From NCBI GenBank assembly GCA_002067205.1, contig MVQL01000229.1, positions 82,641-146,640 on the forward strand: a stretch of 64,000 nucleotides of DNA, read 5' to 3'. The notes beneath the pieces are model-generated. The model ran no database searches, was not told the origin of the DNA, and worked only from the letters and a program-made list of their open reading frames with translations. This stretch comes from Pelotomaculum sp. PtaB.Bin104. GTDB taxonomy: Bacteria; Bacillota; Desulfotomaculia; Desulfotomaculales; Pelotomaculaceae. The translations under genes and the position numbers were made by a program. Shown here piece by piece: positions 32,237 to 40,949 of this stretch (position 1 is its first letter; every line of letters begins with the position of its first letter).

Positions 32237-34519
32237 ATGAAATACGTCGGCAAAGGGATCCCAAAAATTGACGGCATGGCCATAACCACGGGCAAGCCTG
32301 TTTATACAGAGGACTTAGCCCCGGCAGGCGCCCTGGTGGTAAAAATCCTGCGCAGCCCCCACGCCTTTGCCAGGATAAAATCAATAGATACGGCAAAGGC
32401 GGCAGTTCTGGAGGGAGTGGAGTGCATCCTTACCTATAAGGATGTGTTCAGTAGCAGGTTTACCCGGGCCGGGCAGTCCTACCCGGAAACGTCACCCTAC
32501 GACCGGCTTATATTGGAGGACATCGTCAGATACGTAGGAGATGAGGTGGCCATTATTGCCGCCGTCGATAAAAAAACGGCGCTTAAGGCCATGAGCCTGA
32601 TCAAGGTTGAATACGAGGTGTATGAGCCGGTTTTGGACTTTGAAAAAGCACAGGGGCATGCCTCCATTGTACACCCCGAGGAAGACCTGCAGGGCAATAG
32701 TGAGACCGGCATAAACAAGGAGGAGAACATCGCCGCCACCCGTTACAGAGAAATTGGGGATGTTGAGGCAGAGCTCAAAAATTGTGCCGCCGTAGTGGAA
32801 GAAACCTATTATACCCAGGCCCAGGCCCACGCCATGATGGAAACGTACCGGGCCTTCGGCTATCTTGATCACACGGGCAGGCTGGTGGTGGTAAGTTCAA
32901 CCCAGATACCCTTCCATGTCCGAAGGATTTTGTCCAGGGCCCTGCAGCTGCCGGCCAGCCAGATCCGGGTGATCAAGCCGAGAATCGGCGGAGGTTTCGG
33001 AGGAAAGCAAACATCCATAGCGGAAATATACCCCGCTATCGTAACGATAAAAACCGGGAAGCCGGCAAAAATTGTGTATGACAGAAAGGAAGCCTTCAGT
33101 TGCTCCACCAGCCGCCATGCCATGCGGCTAAAGGTCAGAATGGGGGCCGATCAAGAGGGCTATATCAGGGCCATCGATATCCAGGGCCTATCCGATACAG
33201 GAGCCTATGGGGAACATGCCTCCACTGTATTTAACGCGGTGGGAAGCAAGACCCTCCCCCTCTATAATAAAACAAAAGCCGTCCGGTTTATGGGCAAGGT
33301 GGTTTACACAAACAAAATGCCGGCCGGGGCTTTAAGGGGCTATGGCGCCCCGCAGGGTACCTTTGCGGTTGAGTCGACGGTCAACAAACTGGCGGAAAAA
33401 TTAGAAATGGACCCGGCAGAGCTCAGGTTAAAGAACCTGATCAAAGTAGGTGAAACCGCCTTGGTGTATAATGGTCATCTTTTGGGCAGCTCCTCCCTGC
33501 ACAGGTGCATAGAAAAGGGGAAAGAAATGATCGGCTGGCAGGAGAAGTACCCGGCCAGAGATATTGGCAACAATAAAGTAAGGGCAGTGGGCATGGCTGT
33601 CACCATGCAGGGCTCGGGTATAGCCGGCCTGGATACGGCAGCCGCTGAAATAAGATTTAACGACGACGGTAATTTTACGCTGCTGGTTGGCGCTACGGAC
33701 CTGGGCACCGGGTGCGACACGATCCTGGCCCAAATGGCCGCCGAGGTCTTGGATACCAATTTAGAAAATATCATCGTCAACGCGGCGGATACCGATGTTT
33801 CCCCTTATGACCATGGCGCCTACGCCTCCAGCACCACCTATGTCACGGGGATGGCCGTGGTCCGGGCGGCAGAGGATTTAAAAAAGCAGATCCTGCTGCA
33901 GGGAGCCCGGTTTTTAGAAGCAGAGCCTGAAGAAGTGGAATTGGTAGGAAAAGTGGTCAGGACTCTGGCTGGAGCTAAAAGCATCAGCCTGGAAAAACTC
34001 GCTGAACTGCTGATTTTAGGGACAGGAAATCTGCAGTTGGTGGGCAACGGCAGCTACGGCAGCCCGTCATCACCGCCGCCCTTTGTGGCGGGGTTTGCCG
34101 AGGTGGAAGTAGACCGGGAAACGGGAAAAGTAGACCTAATTGATTATGTGGCTGTGGTGGACTGCGGGACGGTAATCAACCCAAACTTAGCCAGGGTCCA
34201 AGCAGAAGGAGGGCTTGTCCAGGGCATCGGCTTGGCCATGTTTGAATCGGTCGAATATGATACCCGGGGCAACCTGCAGACAGCTTCGTTTATGCAGTAC
34301 AAGATCCCATGCCGGGAAGACATCCCGAAGATCAGGGTGGCTTTTGAAGAAAGCTACGAGCCAACCGGTCCCTTTGGGGCAAAATCAATCGGTGAGGTTG
34401 TGGTCAACACACCGGCGCCGGCAATCGCCCATGCGGTATATAACGCGGTGGGGGTTCGGGTAACCAGTCTTCCGATTACCCCGGAAAAGGTGTTTATGGC
34501 TATGCGACTAATCAAATAG
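32237..34519 (+). CDS. Molybdopterin-binding large subunit of a xanthine dehydrogenase-family hydroxylase
   Basis: The 760-residue catalytic subunit carrying the Mo cofactor. Visible motifs: KPVYTEDLAPAGALVVKILR (domain a/b hammerhead), RIGGGFGGKQ (Mo-pterin loop), RGYGAPQGTFAVE, and the active-site glutamate in GAKSIGEVVVNTPAPAIAHA near residue 720. It is complete, with no in-frame stop. The closest described families are purine and related N-heterocycle hydroxylases. No accessory maturation or transporter genes flank it, so the substrate stays open. Confidence 0.93.
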   Translation: MKYVGKGIPKIDGMAITTGKPVYTEDLAPAGALVVKILRSPHAFARIKSIDTAKAAVLEGVECILTYKDVFSSRFTRAGQSYPETSPYDRLILEDIVRYVGDEVAIIAAVDKKTALKAMSLIKVEYEVYEPVLDFEKAQGHASIVHPEEDLQGNSETGINKEENIAATRYREIGDVEAELKNCAAVVEETYYTQAQAHAMMETYRAFGYLDHTGRLVVVSSTQIPFHVRRILSRALQLPASQIRVIKPRIGGGFGGKQTSIAEIYPAIVTIKTGKPAKIVYDRKEAFSCSTSRHAMRLKVRMGADQEGYIRAIDIQGLSDTGAYGEHASTVFNAVGSKTLPLYNKTKAVRFMGKVVYTNKMPAGALRGYGAPQGTFAVESTVNKLAEKLEMDPAELRLKNLIKVGETALVYNGHLLGSSSLHRCIEKGKEMIGWQEKYPARDIGNNKVRAVGMAVTMQGSGIAGLDTAAAEIRFNDDGNFTLLVGATDLGTGCDTILAQMAAEVLDTNLENIIVNAADTDVSPYDHGAYASSTTYVTGMAVVRAAEDLKKQILLQGARFLEAEPEEVELVGKVVRTLAGAKSISLEKLAELLILGTGNLQLVGNGSYGSPSSPPPFVAGFAEVEVDRETGKVDLIDYVAVVDCGTVINPNLARVQAEGGLVQGIGLAMFESVEYDTRGNLQTASFMQYKIPCREDIPKIRVAFEESYEPTGPFGAKSIGEVVVNTPAPAIAHAVYNAVGVRVTSLPITPEKVFMAMRLIK

Positions 34520-34666
34520 AGACTTACTATTTTGCATATGGCAAGCCCCGCCAACGTGTGTTTTAAACCATAAAGGCCAATTAGACCTTATGAAATAAGG
34601 TCATCTGTTTAATTTATGCGCATTTTATTGCCATTTAGCAGGAAGGTTCACTCCATTACTTATTAG

Positions 34667-35173
34667 TCATAAGACCTCATATTGGACTATTTTTTTCAGG
34701 ATCATTGATTGCCCGATATCAATGATCCTTTGATTATGGGAGCCCCTGAATTTTAATCGCATACTCTTTTTAGCCAGCTCAAATTTTCCATCTACCAGAT
34801 GGTCCGTCAGGCTGAGCAATTTAGCCCAGCCTTTTCTGGTGTCTTTATTTTTTAACAGGTGCTCGTAGGTATAGCCCGTATAACTCATCACATGATATCC
34901 CAGATTTTTTACTTGCTCAGCCAGTTCCCCAAAGGCCAAAGCCTGCTCAAAAGGCTCACCACCGCTGAAGGTCACCCCGTCCAGCAGCGGGTTGCCTTTT
35001 ATCTGTTGAATTATCGTGCTGATATCAATGAGGTAGCCACCTTGAAAGGAATGGGTTTCCGGGTTGTGGCAGCCCGGACAGTTGTGCCTGCAGCCCTGGG
35101 CGAACACAACGTACCGGATGCCCGGCCCGTCAACAATGGACTCTTTGACAATCCCGGCTACTCTAACTTGCAT
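34667..35173 (-). CDS. nrdG: Anaerobic ribonucleoside-triphosphate reductase activating protein
   Basis: A 168-residue radical SAM activase that installs the glycyl radical on NrdD. The cluster cysteines are CRHNCPGC, preceded by ESIVDGPGIRYVVFAQG and followed by TFSGGEPF (SAM binding). It lies 6 bp downstream of nrdD in the same transcript. Nothing unusual. Confidence 0.96.
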   Translation of the reverse strand: MQVRVAGIVKESIVDGPGIRYVVFAQGCRHNCPGCHNPETHSFQGGYLIDISTIIQQIKGNPLLDGVTFSGGEPFEQALAFGELAEQVKNLGYHVMSYTGYTYEHLLKNKDTRKGWAKLLSLTDHLVDGKFELAKKSMRLKFRGSHNQRIIDIGQSMILKKIVQYEVL

Positions 35174-35179
35174 ATCTTA

Positions 35180-37522
35180 TTAACCTCCACTTGCTCCTCT
35201 GCATTTAGCTGAAAAATGCTTGATTCTGTCTCTTTCCTCCGCCTTCTTGGCATCATTGAAGCGTTCCAGGGTCCCCACCAGGTAGCCTGTAATCCTTCTG
35301 ATCCGCTCAAACTTTACCTGGCCCTCCTGCCTGCCGCAGGACGGGCATTCATCTCCAATTATTCCAGTGAACCCGCAAACCGGGTCCCGGTCCACGGGAT
35401 GGTTGATGGAGCCATAGCCTATCCCCGCTTCTTTCATCGCCCGCACAATCTTTTCGAAGGCCGCGAGATTTTGCAGCGGGTCGCCGTCCAGCTCAACATA
35501 AGTGATGTGCCCGGCGTTGGTCAGCTCGTGGTAGGGGACTTCCAGTCTGATCTTGTCAAAGGCGCTGATTTCATAATAAACCGGAATATGAAAGCTGTTG
35601 GTGTAATACTCCCTGTCGGTCACCCCTTCCAGGCTGCCGTAAAGACGCCTGTCCATTTTAACGAATCTTCCGGCGATTCCCTCGGCGGGGGTGGCCAACA
35701 GGGTGAAGTTCATTTGGTGCTGACGGCTGGCTTCATCCACCCGCTGACGCATGTGGCCGATAATCTTTAAGCCAAGCTGCTGCGCTTGTCCCGACTCCCC
35801 GTGATGCTGCCCGGTCAAAGCCTTCAAGCACTCAGCCAGACCGATAAACCCCATGGAGAGCGTCCCGTGCTTTAATACCCCGCCGACCTCGTCCTCCCAG
35901 CCAAGCCTCTCAGAATCCATCCAAATCCCCTGCCCCATCAGGAAAGGGTAGTTTTTTACCTTTTTGCGGGCCTGGATGGCAAACCGCTCAAGGAGCTGGT
36001 CGATGATCAGGTAAATGATGCGATCAAGCTCCTCAAAAAAGCTAATGATATCTTTGTTGCTCTTTAAGGCGATCCGGGGCAGGTTGATGGTGGTAAAGCT
36101 TAAATTCCCTCTGCCGAAAATTATCTCCCTGGACGGGTCATGAACATTGCCGACGACCCGGGTGCGGCACCCCATATAGGCGACCTCGGTTTCAGGCCGG
36201 CCCGGCTGATAATATTTCAGATTGAAGGGAGCATCTAAAAAGGAGAAGTTGGGAAATAGCCTTTTAGCGCTTACCCTGCAGGCTAATTTAAACAAATCGT
36301 AGTTGGGCTCACCCGGGTTATAGTTGACCTCATCTTTCACCCTGAAAATGTGGATTGGGAATATGGGGGTCTCACCGCTGCCCAGGCCCGCTTCGGTTGC
36401 CAAGAGCAGGTTTTTGATGGCCAGCCGGCCTTCTGGTGAAGTATCCAGGCCATAGTTGATTGAGCTGAAGGGAATTTGCGCCCCCGCCCTGCTGTGCATG
36501 GTATTGAGGTTATGTACAAAGGCCTCCATCGCCTGGTAGGTATTCCTGTCCGTCTCGGCTGCCGCGCTTTCGGCGGCAAACGCCTGGGACCTTCGGACAA
36601 TGCTTTCGTCCTTAACCAAATCGATCATCAAGCCGGCCTCATACTTTTGGTAGTCGTCCAGGTCGCCCAGGGCAGGGAGTAATCCATGCCTTTCCTTAAT
36701 AACATCGCCAACAGCACTTACCTTTTCCGCAGCATTTTCCACATCTCCAAGCAGGTGCAAGGCTTTAATCAGGTTCTGCCGGTACAGCTTGACATAGGTC
36801 TTGGCCACACCCGCCGCCATTCCGTAATCAAAGTTGGGAATGCTCTGGCCGCCATGCTGGTCATTCTGGTTTGACTGGATGGCAATGCAGGCCAGGGCCG
36901 CATAGCTGTGGATATCGTTAGGCTCTCTTAAAAAGCCATGTCCGGTGCTGAAGCCGTTTTTAAACAACTTGACCAGATCAATCTGACAGCAGGTGGTGGT
37001 TAGGGTCAGGAAATCCATGTCGTGGATATGTATATCCCCTTCCTTATGGGCAAGGGCATGCTCCGGCTTCAATACAAACATTTCATAGAAACGCTTGGCG
37101 CCCTCCGAGCCATACTTCAGCATTGTGCCCATGGCGGTATCCCCGTCGATGTTTGCATTTTCACGCTTCAGGTCATTGTCTTTTGCTTCCTGGAAGGTTA
37201 AGTCCTCATATATTTTCATCAGGCGGGTATTCATTTCCCGGATGCGCGTCCGCTCCGCCCGGTAGAGGATAAACGCCTTGGCCGTCCGGGCATGTCCGTT
37301 CTCAATCAAGACTTTTTCCACCACATCCTGGATTTCCTCAACGGCAGGGACCTTTTTTGCCAATATGGTTTCAATATACTCAACAACTTTCTCCGCCAGT
37401 GAAAATGCAGGTGCATAGTCCCTTCCCCCGGCGGCACAGGCGGCTTTAAATATGGCATTAGCAATTTTCTCAATGTTGAACGGCACTTCCCTGCCATCGC
37501 GTTTTTTTATTTTGGTAATCAT
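35180..37522 (-). CDS. nrdD: Anaerobic (class III) ribonucleoside-triphosphate reductase
   Basis: Reduces NTPs to dNTPs without oxygen, using a glycyl radical. About 780 residues: N-terminal ATP-cone (MITKIKKRDGREVPFNIEKIANAI), the catalytic barrel, a C-terminal zinc site (DPVCGFTG, DECPSCGR) and the radical glycine in RRITGYLVGTL near residue 745. ATG 37522 is preferred over the upstream TTG because GGGAGG lies between them. It is preceded by a cobalamin riboswitch, so it should be lowered when adenosylcobalamin is plentiful. Confidence 0.96.
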   Translation of the reverse strand: MITKIKKRDGREVPFNIEKIANAIFKAACAAGGRDYAPAFSLAEKVVEYIETILAKKVPAVEEIQDVVEKVLIENGHARTAKAFILYRAERTRIREMNTRLMKIYEDLTFQEAKDNDLKRENANIDGDTAMGTMLKYGSEGAKRFYEMFVLKPEHALAHKEGDIHIHDMDFLTLTTTCCQIDLVKLFKNGFSTGHGFLREPNDIHSYAALACIAIQSNQNDQHGGQSIPNFDYGMAAGVAKTYVKLYRQNLIKALHLLGDVENAAEKVSAVGDVIKERHGLLPALGDLDDYQKYEAGLMIDLVKDESIVRRSQAFAAESAAAETDRNTYQAMEAFVHNLNTMHSRAGAQIPFSSINYGLDTSPEGRLAIKNLLLATEAGLGSGETPIFPIHIFRVKDEVNYNPGEPNYDLFKLACRVSAKRLFPNFSFLDAPFNLKYYQPGRPETEVAYMGCRTRVVGNVHDPSREIIFGRGNLSFTTINLPRIALKSNKDIISFFEELDRIIYLIIDQLLERFAIQARKKVKNYPFLMGQGIWMDSERLGWEDEVGGVLKHGTLSMGFIGLAECLKALTGQHHGESGQAQQLGLKIIGHMRQRVDEASRQHQMNFTLLATPAEGIAGRFVKMDRRLYGSLEGVTDREYYTNSFHIPVYYEISAFDKIRLEVPYHELTNAGHITYVELDGDPLQNLAAFEKIVRAMKEAGIGYGSINHPVDRDPVCGFTGIIGDECPSCGRQEGQVKFERIRRITGYLVGTLERFNDAKKAEERDRIKHFSAKCRGASGG

Positions 37523-37541
37523 ATCGGTATAATGCCTCCCT

Positions 37542-37571
37542 CTAGGCAAAGCCCTTACTTTTCTCCAACAT
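37542..37571 (-). CDS. Possible 9-residue upstream ORF before nrdD
   Basis: ATG-TTG-GAG-AAA-AGT-AAG-GGC-TTT-GCC-TAG, preceded by GGGAGG with 8-nt spacing. That ribosome site is inside a hairpin (AGCCTC..GACA..TGTC..GAGGCT). The stop is followed at once by the GGGAGG upstream of nrdD. It may couple the riboswitch's state to nrdD translation; it could also be chance. Confidence 0.35.
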   Translation of the reverse strand: MLEKSKGFA

Positions 37572-37659
37572 GCTTAAAGCCTCCCGACAAAGTGTCAAGA
37601 GGCTGATTATACAAAAAGATGCTTTTTGATAAGCTTCCAACACCCCCTATCGTCCGTAG

Positions 37660-37850
37660 GGTTGCAGTGTAAAACGCAGGCAGGTCTTCTGACTCTGGTT
37701 CCTAGAGTTTCCACCCCTTCCCGGGTATCCCCAGTGGACTTTGTGGAAATTCTCCCCATTACAGCGGCGGGACCGTGCAGGACTCTCACCTGCTTCCCTA
37801 TTAAGCCGTACTTTACGTACAGGCGCCAGCATTATCTGCGATCTTCTCGA
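37660..37850 (-). promoter_or_regulatory. Cobalamin (B12) riboswitch upstream of nrdD
   Basis: The minus strand carries the conserved core: AGGGAAGCAGGTGAGAGTCC, then CCCGCCGCTGTAATGGGGAG, a GGGGTGGAAACTC peripheral arm, and the B12 box GAGTCAGAAGACCTGCC (37678-37694). The order matches the adenosylcobalamin-type riboswitch family. Below it are a small hairpin (CCCTA...TAGGG), an AAAAAG-CTTTTT stem and the hairpin that hides a GGGAGG sequence, so control could be at translation or early termination. B12-dependent repression of B12-independent isozymes is established. Confidence 0.93.
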
Positions 37851-38058
37851 GCATCAAAGGTCTCAATGCTTCCTTCCGGTGTATTAACCGGAGAACGGTG
37901 ATCGTCCAATGGCCCCGCAAGTATTTATAAAGTTTGTCCATATATGAAGTATAGATGGACGTATTATCAAAGCGTTCCCAGCCCTGTATAAAACTACACC
38001 TTTGGATAAATATATCACAGCTTAATCCTGGCGGCAAGAAACCCTGGCGGCACATTTT

Positions 38059-38442
38059 TTAAACTTGCACGACGTTTAAGGTAACCGATCTCAAATGCCG
38101 TTTGTCAACGGCAATGTCTGCTGAGTAAGTTCCAGGCTTGGTGAACGTTGTTTGTTGTAAACTAAGGATAAAATTAGCCGTTGTTCTATTGGGTGCAATT
38201 TCAAAAGTACCCTCTATTGGCTTAACGATATTGTGCCCATCGCTGTCGACAATGTCTATTTTAATCTGATGTAGTCCGGCCTCAATGCGATGACCCTCAA
38301 TAATGGCAACCAGGGTCATGTTCGGATGCTTGGCCGGGAATTGCTTGGCATTTATATTTGTAAATATCCCGAGCACACTTACTTTGCCTGAGGAGTCTGC
38401 TATCGCAGCATCGCAAAAGAAAGCGTTTTTTACTTCCAACAT
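38059..38442 (-). CDS. DUF6941-like conserved protein
   Basis: A 127-residue protein, probably a beta-sandwich. The N-terminus, VKNAFFCDAAIADSSGKVSVLG, with GIFTNINAKQFPAKHP, is characteristic of a conserved family of unknown function (DUF6941, recognised from memory). The ATG at 38442 is fixed by the adjacent GGGGAGGTGAAT; the longer upstream frame is not needed. It stands alone between the riboswitch and the DedA pair. Confidence 0.7.
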   Translation of the reverse strand: MLEVKNAFFCDAAIADSSGKVSVLGIFTNINAKQFPAKHPNMTLVAIIEGHRIEAGLHQIKIDIVDSDGHNIVKPIEGTFEIAPNRTTANFILSLQQTTFTKPGTYSADIAVDKRHLRSVTLNVVQV

Positions 38443-38573
38443 ATTCACCTCCCCCCTAACCCAATCAAGGCCGCAGTTTTTGCGGAGACACTTGTCGGGC
38501 CAATCAGCAGGGGTATCATGCTTCATACATCCAATAGCTCAGGTCTGATCTTGTGCTGCTTTTTACAGCCGCC

Positions 38574-39197
38574 CTAGCCTTTGCGCCCGCCGGCCTTCTG
38601 CATTTTCATGTGCCGGGCAATAAAATACATAACAATGATTAGCGCCAACAGGAGAATTCCAAGGCGGCCGGTGTTATTGATTACCTCGGAGACCTGTTCC
38701 CAGTAATCACCAAACCAGTAGCCCAGGGCCAGGTAAAAGCTTGCCCACAGCAACTGCCCCAGGGCGACAGAGGCCAAAAAAGCGGGAAAATTATATTTTG
38801 ACATCGCCGCAAAGATATTGACAAAGGTACCTATGGCGGAAAAAGGAAACCGGGACAGGAAGACAGTCATTTGTCCATAGCGGTTTTGATAGCGCTCAGT
38901 CGTTTCTAAAGCAGGATCTACCCTGGCTTTTAAACGGGGGAAACGCTCGATTAAGGCTGGACCTGCCTTTCTCCAGAGCCAGAAACTGGTGCTGTCGCCG
39001 AGCACGGCAGATAGCCACACAGACACCCATAAAATAGGGAGGCTGAATTCGCCGTAATAGGCCAGTACACCGGTTGTCATCACCATTATACTCGAGTTAA
39101 AAGGCACCCCGTTATTTTGCAGAACGATTAAAATACCCAGAAGCCAGAGGCTATGCTGCCGCAGGTACTCAACCAGGAGAATGATCAAGTCGATCAT
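38574..39197 (-). CDS. DedA-family membrane protein
   Basis: A 207-residue integral membrane protein of the DedA/VTT family, with about five hydrophobic segments. Typical features are the N-terminal re-entrant region (LQNNGVPFNSSIMVMTTGVLA), the GDSTSFWLWRKAG stretch and the conserved FLSRFPFSAIGTFVNIFA motif. Family members take part in lipid-carrier (undecaprenyl phosphate or phosphatidylethanolamine) recycling. The start overlaps the stop of the upstream gene, indicating coupling. Confidence 0.88.
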   Translation of the reverse strand: MIDLIILLVEYLRQHSLWLLGILIVLQNNGVPFNSSIMVMTTGVLAYYGEFSLPILWVSVWLSAVLGDSTSFWLWRKAGPALIERFPRLKARVDPALETTERYQNRYGQMTVFLSRFPFSAIGTFVNIFAAMSKYNFPAFLASVALGQLLWASFYLALGYWFGDYWEQVSEVINNTGRLGILLLALIIVMYFIARHMKMQKAGGRKG

Positions 39198-39553
39198 GGC
39201 GTTTTACCAGCCTTAAACTCCAGCTGTTTAAGGCCTTCCCGCATATCTGCAGCATTTTTATTATATTTTTTACTGAGCGCCCGCAGGCTCATCTGCTCAT
39301 CTCCAGGGGCCGGGGTAATTTTTAAGGCCCGGAAAATATCCTCCTCGGGCACGCTACAATGGCGGGCCAAGTCTGTTACGGTCATCCACATCTGGGGATG
39401 CAACATATCACTGTGGCCGCCCTTTAACTGTGGTGGCCCGACCTGGTGAATACTTCTGCAGAGGTGCACAGTTTCCACAATAACTCCTGCCGACAATAGC
39501 ACCGTCAGCACGACCAGCAGGAGCAGTTTCACGCGTCTGTTCATATTTCTCAT
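39194..39553 (-). CDS. Small membrane-anchored protein coupled to DedA
   Basis: About 119 residues: basic N-terminus and one membrane segment (VKLLLLVVLTVLLSAGVIVE), then an extracytoplasmic part with a helix-turn-helix-like segment (TVTDLARHCSVPEEDIFRAL) and a second helical unit (LRALSKKYNKNAADMREGLK). It overlaps dedA by 4 nt, so they probably act together. The start is uncertain (ATG 39553 or 39544). Not a recognised family. Confidence 0.65.
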   Translation of the reverse strand: MRNMNRRVKLLLLVVLTVLLSAGVIVETVHLCRSIHQVGPPQLKGGHSDMLHPQMWMTVTDLARHCSVPEEDIFRALKITPAPGDEQMSLRALSKKYNKNAADMREGLKQLEFKAGKTP

Positions 39554-39653
39554 GCCGCACCCGTAATAACAGTTCTTTTTTGTAAATTCTACACAATAAC
39601 AGGAGTATCCTTTTTTATTTAACCGGAATGTAAGATTCGCTTGTCCCATTTAC

Positions 39654-40133
39654 TAGATTACGCCCTCCGTCAGGTTATAAGCATTGATAAAAAGTTATTA
39701 TTTAATTTTCAAAACCGGTATCCATATTTGAATGACCTTCCCTTTACCATAGATTAGCAGAAATTTAATGTATCTATCCGATATTTCGTGCACATTTATG
39801 TAGGTTAAAGCATTTTCACAACAAGGGAATATTTCTTCCCGGTTATTTTATTATTTACACTATCAAAAATTTCAAAGGGACTTTTTGCCTGCCATTATTA
39901 CCTTGTTTTCTATGGAAAACAAAAAGTCCCGTGTCACTTGCCACAGATTTTTAACTAATATTGAGTGTTAAAAATAAAACCACAAGAACCGTCCCCCTGG
40001 TTTGCCTGGTTTCCCACTGGTTTCTGGAATAATATTTATTGCATGGAACGTTTAACCAAAACTTATTATACAGCATATCATATTTTATGACCGTGGTTGG
40101 TCATGAAATTTTTGTAAGAAAGAAGGACTCAAA
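39654..40133. other. ~480-bp region without a clear gene; inverted repeat inside
   Basis: AT-rich. The only structure of note is the inverted repeat GGGACTTTTTG (39877-39887) / CAAAAAGTCCC (39920-39930) with a 32-nt loop, and the REP-like element that follows. No open frame with a ribosome site was seen. Confidence 0.6.
39978..40025. repeat. REP-like element, copy 1
   Basis: Contains GAACCGTCCCCCTGGTTT, then further CTGGTTT units (TTTGCCTGGTTTCCCACTGGTTTC). The same core occurs at 45465-45540. Such GGGGACGGTTC sequences are dispersed in several Peptococcaceae genomes. Confidence 0.6.
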
Positions 40134-40289
40134 ATGGAATGGGTAGGAAATGATAAGGAAGAGGAACGCGCTTGCAAGATAAGAATTGAAGACAGTATTG
40201 TGGTGATACTTTGCGGTGATGTCGATATTAATAAGCTAAGGGAATGCCTTGAATCGGTTTCAGCAATGAAAAGTCACCGTGGTCATTAA
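40134..40289 (+). pseudogene. Short ORF, probably frameshifted near its end
   Basis: A 51-residue frame (MEWVGNDKEEERACKIRIED then VVILCGDVDINKLRECLESV) with AGAAGGAC upstream. It ends in SHRGH-stop, but removing one A in the AAAA run near 40268 gives a smooth continuation, 'KVTVVIKIPGEGEV', to a stop at ~40313. A one-base change in a small gene is more likely than a random ending. Function not recognised; the alternating beta/alpha pattern resembles a tiny STAS-like or nucleotide-binding domain only weakly. Confidence 0.4.
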
Positions 40290-40369
40290 AATACCAGGTG
40301 AAGGTGAGGTTTAAATCTCTTTAAAAAATTTGGACCATCTCAAAATACAATTAACTAACATCCCTAAAC

Positions 40370-40400
40370 AAAAATGGCAGCTACAACAGCTGTCATTTTT
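40370..40400. terminator. Bidirectional hairpin terminator
   Basis: AAAAATGGCAGCT pairs with AGCTGTCATTTTT (one G-U pair) around a 5-nt loop. It has A- and T-runs on both sides and lies between the plus-strand small ORF and the convergent minus-strand membrane gene. Confidence 0.75.
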
Positions 40401-40443
40401 GTTAAACGGTTGTATGGGGTCGAGCAGTACTATGGCTTCTTCA

Positions 40444-40653
40444 TCATTTATGAGTTATAAAAGTTCTGTACATAATCCCAAAGTAGGAGACAATGAAAAT
40501 GGTCCATAGCAAGGACAAATGGACTAAGAAAAATTTGGCAAAATAAGCTCCGATCAGGATGCCAAAAGAAAGGAGTGTAATTTTCAAAAAAACATAGTCC
40601 CAAAGGGAATATTTTCGAGCGGAACGTAACCCTAAGGCTATTAATCCTCTCAT
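40444..40653 (-). CDS. Small two-helix membrane protein
   Basis: 69 residues with two hydrophobic helices (VFLKITLLSFGILIGAYFA and SLLWTIFIVSYFGIMY). The pattern 'W-D-Y-V-F-L-K-I...G-I-L-I-G' resembles a family of ~65-residue proteins often labelled 'permease of phosphate ABC transporter', though no transport activity is established. The ATG at 40653 has AAGGAGGGAACCGGG upstream. Confidence 0.65.
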   Translation of the reverse strand: MRGLIALGLRSARKYSLWDYVFLKITLLSFGILIGAYFAKFFLVHLSLLWTIFIVSYFGIMYRTFITHK

Positions 40654-40868
40654 CCCGGTTCCCTCCTTCATAATGAAATTAGGTACAGTATGTACAATTA
40701 TTATATCACCACAGATATGCGGCTTTAAGCCTCAAGAAAAGGTAACAGCGGAGAAATCCCCCAAAGTTGTGGTTTTCCTGTCCTGCCCGGATTAATTGTC
40801 GGCCCTCTGGCTTTTAAAAAATCCCTTTTAAATAGGTATTGACATTTCTGAAGATGTAAAGAAGAATA

Positions 40869-40900
40869 ATATTATAGTTACACAATGTGTAGTATTATAT
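40869..40900. promoter_or_regulatory. Imperfect palindrome (candidate operator)
   Basis: ATATTATAGTTACACA faces TGTGTAGTATTATAT. A TTGACA lies 25 bp upstream (40839). The spacing and TTACACA-TGTGTA core resemble GntR-type operators. It precedes the decayed PEP-synthase-like gene. Confidence 0.4.
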
Positions 40901-40949
40901 GTTGTATATTAACATGATTTATTCTTGCCTCAAGGAACCTAATAGGAGG

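Noticed and set aside
37930..37980. Promoter TTGATA-17-TCATAT before the B12 riboswitch
   Set aside because: The -10 match is poor; a promoter must exist in this area but the exact position could not be supported.
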